This document shows, in pieces, positions 32,710-39,480 of a DNA stretch of 52,770 bases. The notes beneath the pieces are model-generated. The model saw nothing but the letters and a program-made list of their open reading frames with translations. It was not told the origin of the DNA and searched no databases. The translations under genes were made by a program, and so were the position numbers. Positions within the stretch are counted from its first letter, which is position 1. The number at the start of each line of letters is the position of its first letter. Origin of the DNA: Bryobacterales bacterium (GTDB lineage: Bacteria > Acidobacteriota > Terriglobia > Bryobacterales > Bryobacteraceae); NCBI GenBank assembly GCA_027459465.1, contig DAIDIH010000045.1, positions 1 to 52,770 of the forward strand. The letters are read 5' to 3'.

Positions 32710-33711
32710 ATGAAACCCGCCTTTGCGTTGGCAATGGTTGCGTGGGTGATTTGCGTCCCGGCCTACAGCCAACCGTCCGCGGTGAAAGATCCCGGCTACA
32801 AATACGTCCGGCTCGGCAAGTCCTCCGATGCGTCGCCGCGGCCCTCCGCAGGTTATCTTCTGGCGGGCAGCGGATCGGACGTAGACCGCGGCATCGCCTG
32901 GTTATGCGCAAAGGCGAACGGCGGCGACTTCCTGGTACTCCGCGATACCGCCGATGACGCGTATAACGGCTACATCCATCGCCTCTGCCCGTCACTGAAC
33001 TCGGTGGCGACACTCACCGTCACCGCCCGGCAAGGGGCAAGGGCCGAGTTCGTAGTCCAGGCGGTACGCCATGCGGAGGCGATTTTCATCGCCGGCGGCG
33101 ATCAGGCCAAATATATCGATTCCTGGCAAGGGTCGCCGATGCAGGACGAGATCAACGCGGCCGTCGCGCGGGGCGTGCCAGTGGGAGGCGCCGCCGCGGG
33201 GCTGAACCTGCTCTCCGAATTTGTCGACACGGCGGCCGGCGGACCGGTCACTTCCGCCCAGGCGCTGGCCGATCCCTTCGATGATCGGATCACCCTGGCA
33301 CGGCACTTTCTGAAGATCCCTCTGCTGGGCGGGACGTTGACGGACGCCCACTTCGCCGCACACGACGCGATGGGGCGCGACCTGGCGCTTCTGGCACGGC
33401 TGGTAGCCCAGGGATGGACGCCGGAACCGCGCGGCATTTTCGTGGACGACAAAACAGCAGCGCTGATTGAACCCGATGGAAAGGCGTCGGTGCTGGGATC
33501 CGGCGCGGCGTATTTCGTCCGCTTGACGAAAAAGGCCGACGACTGCAACCCAGGCGATCCGCTGACGCTCCACGGCGCCGAAGTTTACCGCGCTTCTGAT
33601 GGCGGGAGTTTCGATCTGCTGAGTTGGAGCGGGACCGGCGGAGTGGATTACTCCGTGTCGGTGGAGAACGGCGTGGTGAAATCGGCGCAGGCAGGCGGGG
33701 CGATCTACTGA
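32710..33711 (+). CDS. Cyanophycinase-like (peptidase S51) protein lacking the catalytic serine
   Basis: A 333-residue protein from ATG 32710 with a signal peptide (MKPAFALAMVAWVICVPAYS). The S51 class-I glutamine-amidotransferase-like fold is visible in AGYLLAGSGSDVDRGIAWL, AEAIFIAGGDQAKYID, GVPVGGAAAGLNLLSEF and LPLLGGTLTDAHFAAHDAMG. In active cyanophycinases and related S51 proteins the elbow reads GG-T-S-A-G. Here the serine position (residue 162) is Ala, and the later RDR-type motif is HDA. The protein is therefore probably not a serine peptidase but may bind a peptide or have another role. It is exported and is the last gene of the DAHP synthase unit, 28 bp after the kinase. Confidence 0.8.
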   Translation: MKPAFALAMVAWVICVPAYSQPSAVKDPGYKYVRLGKSSDASPRPSAGYLLAGSGSDVDRGIAWLCAKANGGDFLVLRDTADDAYNGYIHRLCPSLNSVATLTVTARQGARAEFVVQAVRHAEAIFIAGGDQAKYIDSWQGSPMQDEINAAVARGVPVGGAAAGLNLLSEFVDTAAGGPVTSAQALADPFDDRITLARHFLKIPLLGGTLTDAHFAAHDAMGRDLALLARLVAQGWTPEPRGIFVDDKTAALIEPDGKASVLGSGAAYFVRLTKKADDCNPGDPLTLHGAEVYRASDGGSFDLLSWSGTGGVDYSVSVENGVVKSAQAGGAIY

Positions 33712-33763
33712 ATTCGTCCGGCTTGCATCACTCGGCAACGTCCAGGACGGCGGTCCGGTGCTT

Positions 33764-34318
33764 TCACCGGGCCAGCGTTTTCCACATCAGCCAGGCCAAG
33801 CCTGCCAGATAACCGAGCAACGCCTGGTATTCCTGGTTCTTCTTATACACGGCCCAGCGGAATCGTCCCATGACCCGGTGAGCGGGCCGGCGCGGGAGAA
33901 GCTTTGGAACCTGCGCCGCGTAGTCGGCAAATTCGGGGAACAAGCGCCGCAGGTGCTGTTCTTCCAGTTCAATCACAGGTAGATAGATGAGCAGGAAAAC
34001 GGCGCTGAAGACTACGGCGAGTTCCCAGCGCCGGGCGGAGACGACGAGGCCCGCCGCCACAAGGAGTGTGCCGAGATATAAGGGATTTCGCACCCAGGCG
34101 TAGGGACCGCTGCGCGCCAGTTGCCGGTTCTTCTCCAGGTGGCCCGCCGCCCAACCGCGAAGCAGCAGTCCGCACGCTGACACGGCCACACCGGCGGCGA
34201 GGGCCATGGGTTCGGGACGGGCGAGCCAGGCAAACGCCGCAACGAGCAGAAATCCGCTCGGCACCCGGAGGCGGGCCACGAGGTCGGCGTAGGCTTTAGG
34301 GAACAACGAATCGGTCAC
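33764..34318 (-). CDS. Isoprenylcysteine carboxyl methyltransferase-like (ICMT/PEMT) membrane protein
   Basis: A 184-residue protein with four or five membrane segments. The conserved SAM-binding half reads RSGPYAWVRNPLYLGTLLVAAG and then ELEEQHLRRLFPEFADYAAQVPKLLP, as in ICMT and phospholipid N-methyltransferases. It methylates a lipid or lipid-linked group in the inner membrane. The ATG overlaps the stop of the heptosyltransferase by 4 bp, so it is in the same operon and may modify an envelope lipid. The exact acceptor is unknown. Confidence 0.85.
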   Translation of the reverse strand: MTDSLFPKAYADLVARLRVPSGFLLVAAFAWLARPEPMALAAGVAVSACGLLLRGWAAGHLEKNRQLARSGPYAWVRNPLYLGTLLVAAGLVVSARRWELAVVFSAVFLLIYLPVIELEEQHLRRLFPEFADYAAQVPKLLPRRPAHRVMGRFRWAVYKKNQEYQALLGYLAGLAWLMWKTLAR

Positions 34319-35274
34319 GCACTCTCTCCGGCGCGAAATTGCACCAGCCTTTCTCGAAGCGCCTCAAGAACCATCGCCGGGGAGATGGAGCGCATGTCGG
34401 CGCCGGTCTCCCGCAGGCGGCGGTACGTAGTGACCGCGCCGGGTGCGCGCAGAACGGCGATGGTGTTGCCGTAAGGGCCGTTGCGAGCCGGATCGGTGGG
34501 GCCGTAGATGCCGACACCCGGCTTACCGAGCGCCGCAGCCAGATGCAGCGGCCCGCTGTCAATGCCGACCACTGCCGCGGCGCGCCGCGTTGCATATATC
34601 AGGCCCGGGATGCCGGAGACGTGCGGCACGATATCCGGAAGCGAGATCTTCTTCGGGGCGTTGAGGACAAGGGCGAGTCCCAAATCGCGTCTGAGCATGG
34701 CGCCGAGTGCGGTGTAATGTTCGAGCGGCCATTGTTTGGCGCCCCAGCCCGCCAGCGGATTGGCGAGGACAAAGGGGCCCTCCGGGAGACTCCCTTCAAG
34801 CCGGCCTTCGGGCAAAGAGAACTGGCGCAGCGGGTTCGAGACGCCGGCGGCGGCCACAAGCTCCAGGTTCTGATCCACCACGTGAGCGGACTGCGGGCGG
34901 ACCCGGCGGGAGTAAAACCATGCGGCGGGCCGTTCCCGCGTCTGGTCGAAACCGAAGATGCGCTCGGGACGGGCGATGGCGGCGATGAGAGCGGATTTGA
35001 TCAGGCCCTGAAAGTCGACGGCAAGGTCGTAGGGGGCGGAGCGGAGGTCTGACCAGGAGCGCCGAATGCCGCGAAAGGTCTTGCGGTCAATGGGGATCAC
35101 GCGGTCGATGTAGGGATTGCCCTCGAGCAAAGGCAGCCAGCGTTCCTCGATCGCCCAGTCGACGATCGAGCCCGGCAAGCCGTGCTTGAGGCTGGCAGCC
35201 GCCGGCAGGGCATGAATCACGTCGCCCATCGCCCCCAGGCGGACGACGAGGATGCGCAGCGGCTTGGGAGTCAA
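34315..35274 (-). CDS. Glycosyltransferase family 9, lipopolysaccharide heptosyltransferase-like
   Basis: A 319-residue protein. The N-terminal motif LRILVVRLGAMGDVIHALPA, the central FVLANPLAGWGAKQWP and the C-terminal VGIDSGPLHLAAALGKPGVGIYGPTDP are the GT9 signatures. They match heptosyltransferase I (WaaC) more than II. It transfers L-glycero-D-manno-heptose to the Kdo of lipid A at the inner membrane. It overlaps genes on both sides by 4 bp. The heptose epimerase gene hldD occurs at 42131-43156, consistent with a heptose-containing core. Confidence 0.88.
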   Translation of the reverse strand: MTPKPLRILVVRLGAMGDVIHALPAAASLKHGLPGSIVDWAIEERWLPLLEGNPYIDRVIPIDRKTFRGIRRSWSDLRSAPYDLAVDFQGLIKSALIAAIARPERIFGFDQTRERPAAWFYSRRVRPQSAHVVDQNLELVAAAGVSNPLRQFSLPEGRLEGSLPEGPFVLANPLAGWGAKQWPLEHYTALGAMLRRDLGLALVLNAPKKISLPDIVPHVSGIPGLIYATRRAAAVVGIDSGPLHLAAALGKPGVGIYGPTDPARNGPYGNTIAVLRAPGAVTTYRRLRETGADMRSISPAMVLEALRERLVQFRAGESA

Positions 35275-35618
35275 TCCGCGGCCCCACTACGCGCGCGAAC
35301 GCGGGAGATGAAGGCCTGACGGGCCTCGGCGTCGTCCAGCATCTCCTCCGGGACACCCGCGGGTGTTCCGTCGAGAGCGACGTAATCGACGGCGCGAAGC
35401 GAGGCGGCCAGTTCCCGGCGGGCCCGTACGTCCATGAGAGGCGCTTCGCCCTGCTCGACCACGACCACCAGTATCGTCCCAGGCGCCTTCCGGTTCTCGA
35501 TTACGCGCACGTGATGGGCGAGCAAAGGATCGAAGCGGCCGCGCAGCCAGATCGTTTCCCGGCCGGCGGTACGGCGGACGATCTCATCGGAGGATAGAAT
35601 TTTGTTTCGCGAATCCAA
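35271..35618 (-). CDS. Degenerate HldE C-terminal-like (RfaE2-type) protein
   Basis: A 115-residue protein from TTG 35618, with no nearby ATG. It follows the layout of the RfaE2/HldE cytidylyltransferase domain: KILSSDEIVRR, WLRGRFDPLLAHHVRVIEN, TILVVVVEQGEAP and ARRELAASLRAVDYVAL. In the active enzyme the nucleotide site reads FD-L-L-H-A-G-H; here it reads FD-P-L-L-A-H-H, so the first His and the Gly of HxGH are gone. It has probably lost nucleotidyl transfer but may retain a binding role. Translation is coupled to the heptosyltransferase by a 4-bp overlap, which fits a heptose pathway origin. Confidence 0.7.
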   Translation of the reverse strand: MDSRNKILSSDEIVRRTAGRETIWLRGRFDPLLAHHVRVIENRKAPGTILVVVVEQGEAPLMDVRARRELAASLRAVDYVALDGTPAGVPEEMLDDAEARQAFISRVRARSGAAD

Positions 35619-35767
35619 CGTGGTTCTCTAAATGAAGGGAGAATCCCAAACCCTCTATTGGAACAATTCGCCGGGCTTCGCGCCACCTCCCGCGCCTTTT
35701 GGGGCAGGTCAGCTTCGGGCGACGTGCGCAAGTCGCATACGATGAGAGAGATGCGGTTTCACCCAGC

Positions 35768-36979
35768 ATGAGTTCCGGCGCGCTGCGGTCCTTCGCGCAC
35801 CGGCGATTCGCCATCGTCTGGACTGGCCTCGCCTGCTCGGCGGTCGGCACGTGGGTGCAGATCGTGGCCCAGAGCCTGGTAACGCTCAAGATCACCCATG
35901 GCTCGGCGTTCGCTCTCGGCGCGGTGCTTCTGGCGCAGGCGGCGGCGTTCCTGCTGTTCGCTCTCGCCGGCGGCGGAATCGCCGATGCAGTCGACCGGCG
36001 GAAACTGCTGCTCGTTTCCCAGACCGTGCTCGGCGTCCTGGCGGCCCTGATGGGCTATCTGACTGCGTCCGGACGCATCGAACTGTGGATGCTGCTCCTG
36101 CTGGCTTTCTCGAGCGGCTGCGTGCTCAGCGCGGATCAACCCGCGCGGACGGCGCTGCTGCCGTCGCTGGTGCCGGATTCCGAACGCACAAACGCGATCG
36201 CGCTGCAGTCGATGATTTTTCAGGGGGCTTCGATCGCCGGGCCTACGCTTGCGGGTCTGGCCGCGGCAAGCATCGGCTACGCAGGCTGTTTCTATCTCAA
36301 CGCGGTTTCCTACCTCGCGGTGCTCATCGCGCTGCTCGTGGCCGGCGGAGAGAGCAATGGCGCGCGCCAGAGCAGGCAGAGGCTGATTCAGGCCGTGGCC
36401 GAGTTGTTTGCGGCGATTAAGGCCGATCCGGTATTGCGCGCCGTCCTTAGCGGCTACGCCGCGGTGCTGTTTCTGACTCCCTCATCGGCGCTGTTGTTGC
36501 CGGTGCTCGCCGGCTCCGTCTGGCACATTTCGGATGCAAAACTCGGGGCGTTGTTCGCCTGCTCCGGCATCGGGGCCGTGGCGGGTGCGTTGCTTGTGGC
36601 TCATCGCGGCGATCGCGGCTCCAAGAGTGTGCCGTACCTGGCGGGACTGTTCGCCTCGGCCGTCGCGCTGGGTACGTTTCCGAGCATGCGTCCGCTGTGG
36701 GCCGTCGCCGCGCTGCTGATGATCGCTGGAGTGGGCCAGGCCGCGACGTCGGTGATTACAGCAGCGTTGTTGCAAGGCCGCGTCCCGGCGGGACTTCGTG
36801 GGCGGGTGATGAGCCTGAATACGCTGCTGGTGATGGGAATACGCCCCCTCGGCGATTTTCCCGAGGGCTGGCTGATCCACGTCGCGGGACCCCAGCGGGC
36901 CGCACTGCTGTGCTCGGTTCTAATCGTCGTTGCGGGACTCTTGCTCCTGCCGCGCCGAAGCCCGATCCATTCGGTGTGA
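35768..36979 (+). CDS. MFS transporter (EntS/MFS_3-type exporter)
   Basis: A 403-residue protein with about 11-12 membrane segments from ATG 35768. It begins FAHRRFAIVWTGLACSAVGTW and has AGGGIADAVDRRKLLLVSQT after segment 2, the motif A region of the MFS_3 group that includes the enterobactin exporter EntS. The second-half equivalents are LLVAHRGDRG and PAGLRGRVMSLNTLLVMGIRPLG. It exports a small molecule by proton antiport. No biosynthetic cluster is adjacent, so the substrate is open. It is monocistronic on this strand. Confidence 0.88.
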   Translation: MSSGALRSFAHRRFAIVWTGLACSAVGTWVQIVAQSLVTLKITHGSAFALGAVLLAQAAAFLLFALAGGGIADAVDRRKLLLVSQTVLGVLAALMGYLTASGRIELWMLLLLAFSSGCVLSADQPARTALLPSLVPDSERTNAIALQSMIFQGASIAGPTLAGLAAASIGYAGCFYLNAVSYLAVLIALLVAGGESNGARQSRQRLIQAVAELFAAIKADPVLRAVLSGYAAVLFLTPSSALLLPVLAGSVWHISDAKLGALFACSGIGAVAGALLVAHRGDRGSKSVPYLAGLFASAVALGTFPSMRPLWAVAALLMIAGVGQAATSVITAALLQGRVPAGLRGRVMSLNTLLVMGIRPLGDFPEGWLIHVAGPQRAALLCSVLIVVAGLLLLPRRSPIHSV

Positions 36980-37024
36980 GAGAGCGCCCGACGGCGCGAT
37001 TATCGCTCGCCAGCGCATCGCCAA

Positions 37025-37183
37025 GTTGCTGACGATGCGTCCGCCGCGGACGCACAATGTGTGATCGGATCCTTCGACCACCGAGGGCATCAAGATCGCA
37101 GCGTCGTCGGGTAATACCGCCTTGAAGTTCCCGGCGATCATGTTGACGATCCCTCCCAGGCTGTCGCGAACGTCATCCCGGTT
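37025..37183 (-). pseudogene. cheX C-terminal remnant
   Basis: The minus strand encodes NRDDVRDSLGGIVNMIAGNF, then KAVLPDDAAILMPSVVEG and HTLCVRGGRIV. This is the C-terminal half of a CheX/CheC-type chemotaxis phosphatase with its conserved (D/E)xxxN helix and P-S-V-V-x-G strand. It lacks an N-terminal half in frame and degenerates after GGRIV, before the convergent MFS gene. Confidence 0.65.
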
Positions 37184-37214
37184 AAGTTTGATGCTGCCGT
37201 AATCCCTCCTGAAC

Positions 37215-37286
37215 CTAACGGACCTCGACACCGATAGAGAGTTCACCGAGGTAGAACGTCGCACACTTCCAGCCGACGGTGCTCAT
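37215..37286 (-). pseudogene. cheW N-terminal remnant
   Basis: ATG 37286 follows a strong GGAGG site and opens MSTVGWKCATFYLGELSIGV, then EVR and a TAG at 37215-37217. FYLGEL.IGVEV is the first beta hairpin of CheW adaptor proteins. The next bases would read VQEGLRQ, the expected continuation, before the frame is lost. The gene is interrupted by the stop and then truncated. Confidence 0.65.
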
Positions 37287-37287
37287 C

Positions 37288-37542
37288 TCAGATCCTCCTC
37301 GGATTGCGCGTTGCACAAGGCGCTGAGGGTGGCGGTGGCTTCTTCCGAGCGGCTCCGCATCCCAGGCGCCCGGAGCCGATCAACATGCCGCCGAACGGAA
37401 CCAGCGCAACTACTCCGTCGTAGCCGCCTGAGGTCGGCACAACGCGTTGAACCGTTCCGGACTCTATCGGCAGGTCGGGCATCGCCGAAAAAACGCTCTC
37501 CGTCGCTTCGCGGATCAGCCGCGCCAATACGCTATCGTCCAA
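37288..37542 (-). pseudogene. cheX N-terminal remnant
   Basis: From TTG 37542 (GGGAG upstream) the frame reads MDDSVLARLIREATESVFSA, PIESGTVQRVVP and GGYDGVVALVPFGG. This is the N-terminal half of a CheX-like phosphatase. After MLIGSGRLGCGAA it runs into Pro-rich, non-homologous sequence and stops at 37288. The matching C-terminal half lies about 105 bp further on, beyond a cheW fragment. Confidence 0.65.
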
Positions 37543-37573
37543 CGCTTATCTCCCGTCCCGGCCCGAAGCCGTG

Positions 37574-37945
37574 CTAGATGATCCCCGCCAGCTTTTCTTT
37601 GATTTGTTCCGCGGTGAACGGCTTGCGGATGTAGCCTGTGGCGCCTAACTGAATCGCCTGCATCACCTTTTCCTGCCCGCCTTCGGTGGTAACCATGATC
37701 ACTGGTAGCTTGCTCCAGCTTTCGTTAGCCTTCATCCGGGCCAGAAACTCGAGGCCATCCATATTCGGCATATTGATGTCGGAGAACACCAGCCCGACGT
37801 CGGACTGCGCCAGTTTTGCCAGCGCCTCTTTCCCGTCACCGGCCTCATGTACATCGCCGAGAGGGAAATCGGCGTGACGCAGCACTCGCTCCAGGATCTT
37901 CCGAATCGCCGCCGAATGATCCACAATCAACACGTTCACGGCCAT
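37574..37945 (-). CDS. CheY-like single-domain response regulator
   Basis: A 123-residue receiver domain. The phospho-acceptor is Asp56 in VFSDINMPNMDGLEF, with Thr86 in VTTEGG and Lys108 in YIRKPF. The acid pocket is Asp9-His10 in LIVDHSAAIRK, where most receivers have two acidic residues. The protein should still bind metal through Asp9 and Asp56, but the His may alter Mg2+ affinity or dephosphorylation. It lies directly upstream of the cheX/cheW remnants, so it was probably part of a chemotaxis or chemosensory cluster and is now the only intact member here. Confidence 0.88.
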   Translation of the reverse strand: MAVNVLIVDHSAAIRKILERVLRHADFPLGDVHEAGDGKEALAKLAQSDVGLVFSDINMPNMDGLEFLARMKANESWSKLPVIMVTTEGGQEKVMQAIQLGATGYIRKPFTAEQIKEKLAGII

Positions 37946-37989
37946 GTATGTCCCCGCTGTGCATATCGGCGCGGGACCGCCGCTGGTTT

Positions 37990-38003
37990 AGGGTGACCAC
38001 CCT
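37990..38003. promoter_or_regulatory. Palindrome AGGGTG-N2-CACCCT upstream of cheY
   Basis: AGGGTG (37990-37995) and CACCCT (37998-38003) form a near-perfect dyad 45 bp upstream of the cheY start and 18 bp past the preceding gene. It may be an operator. As RNA it would form only a 5-bp stem and there is no T run in the cheY direction, so it is a weak terminator candidate. Confidence 0.35.
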
Positions 38004-38020
38004 GAAAAGTAAGGTTTTTC

Positions 38021-39451
38021 TTATTGCTGGGCCGGGATCGGGAAGAACCGGAAGTCGCGCCCCCGGTCGCCGCAACTCAGCGCGGGACCGGATTCCGGAT
38101 GCCTCACCAGCCAGGAGCGTCCGCTCTCTGTCGCACGCAACTTGTCATATGCCGTCGCCTCGAGCCAGAGCGGCACGCCGTGGGAGCGGGCATATGAAAC
38201 GTAGCGGTCAAGCTCAGCCGGATCCCCGCTGCCCCACCCAATCCAGGCAGCCTGCGGATTGAAATAACTGATCGTCCATAAATCCGGATGGAATCGCTCG
38301 AACACGATGGGGGTTCCGGCTGGCCACTGCGGCTCGAAGCGCAGGGCGCAAGCGAGCGGGGGATTATGGTCGATTCGGGATCCGGGGTAAATCATCAGAG
38401 CCAGATTCGCGCTGAACAACACGACGAGGACTCCGCCCGCGATTTCCCGGCCGCGCGCGGGCCAGGACAGATCGGCCGCCAGCAGGATCAGCGGCGGAAG
38501 ATAGAACAGCCGGTAGAAAATGTTCTGCGGCATCCATACGAACAGAAAGCAGAAGTAAACCGCGGCCCACACAAGCAGCGGCCGCGAGGGCGTGCCAAAC
38601 CGAAGCCTGCCGGCCCGCCACAATAGCATCGCGAGAGCAATCAACGCCGCCAGCGCGACGAGCACAAGCGTGGCAGTAAGCACGTCCGGAACCACGGCCG
38701 CGGGCTTCCCGCCGAAGAACAGACGCAGAGTGCCCAGCAGGCTCAGTCCTGCGTCCCTCAGAGGCGCGAACGAAAACTTCGAATCCGGCGAGTGCGCGGT
38801 CAGCCAGCCCGGAAATCCCGCCATGGCCCAATCGCCGTGGACCACGCGATACGCCCACAGATAGACGGCCCCCACCGGCGCCAGAGCCAGCACCGCCATG
38901 CGGAACCGGTGCTTTGCGGGCACAGTCAGCACAGCCGCGGGCAGAATCAGAATCGACAACTCGTGAAACAGCATCGCCGCGGCCAGGGCGAACGCCGCCG
39001 GCAGCCAACGCCCGCCTTCGAGAAACAACCAGCCAACAAGCAGAAAAAAAATCGCCGGAATGTAGGCGTCGCAGTCGGTGGAATACTTCCACCACGTCGC
39101 CGAGAACGCCATGGCCAGCGCGCCGGCAACCGCCGTCCCGCGTTCAACCCCCTTCATCCGCAGCAGGCGATAGACGAGCAGGACGCTCGCGAAGGCAAGC
39201 ACGCTATTGACACGCTGCAGCAGGAACAACGCCCTCGTCGAAAGCCCGGCCCCCTGCGCCGCCACCCAAAGCATCCGCCCGAAAGGCATGTAGAGCAGAT
39301 GATTGGGATGCAGCAGGCCGCGCAGCGGATAGTCGTGCTCAATGGCGATCGCAAACGCGAGCCCGTCCCAGTAGTAAGCGCGCGTCGGCAGCGCCAGATA
39401 CACCAATAGCGGCAGGAGCAGCAGAAGGTGAACCGGTCGAAGCCGCGGCAA
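38021..39451 (-). CDS. Multi-spanning membrane protein (GT-C/PMT-like), unassigned
   Basis: A 476-residue protein from TTG 39451, with about ten membrane segments. The first periplasmic loop reads PTRAYYWDGLAFAIAIEHDY with an acidic residue (WDG) in the position of the catalytic Asp of GT39/GT-C transferases, followed by HPNHLLYMPFGRMLW. The C-terminal 110 residues are soluble (FEPQWPAGTPIVFERFHPDLW). It may be a polyprenyl-phosphate-dependent glycosyltransferase, but the motif match is weak. It begins 29 bp after the TonB receptor on the same strand. Confidence 0.65.
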   Translation of the reverse strand: MPRLRPVHLLLLLPLLVYLALPTRAYYWDGLAFAIAIEHDYPLRGLLHPNHLLYMPFGRMLWVAAQGAGLSTRALFLLQRVNSVLAFASVLLVYRLLRMKGVERGTAVAGALAMAFSATWWKYSTDCDAYIPAIFFLLVGWLFLEGGRWLPAAFALAAAMLFHELSILILPAAVLTVPAKHRFRMAVLALAPVGAVYLWAYRVVHGDWAMAGFPGWLTAHSPDSKFSFAPLRDAGLSLLGTLRLFFGGKPAAVVPDVLTATLVLVALAALIALAMLLWRAGRLRFGTPSRPLLVWAAVYFCFLFVWMPQNIFYRLFYLPPLILLAADLSWPARGREIAGGVLVVLFSANLALMIYPGSRIDHNPPLACALRFEPQWPAGTPIVFERFHPDLWTISYFNPQAAWIGWGSGDPAELDRYVSYARSHGVPLWLEATAYDKLRATESGRSWLVRHPESGPALSCGDRGRDFRFFPIPAQQ

Positions 39452-39480
39452 GACTCAGTGTAACCGCCGCGCGAGGCCGG

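Noticed and set aside
37990..38003. Intrinsic terminator for the 38021-39451 gene
   Set aside because: The dyad allows only a 5-bp stem and no T run follows in that direction, so I list it as a possible operator instead.
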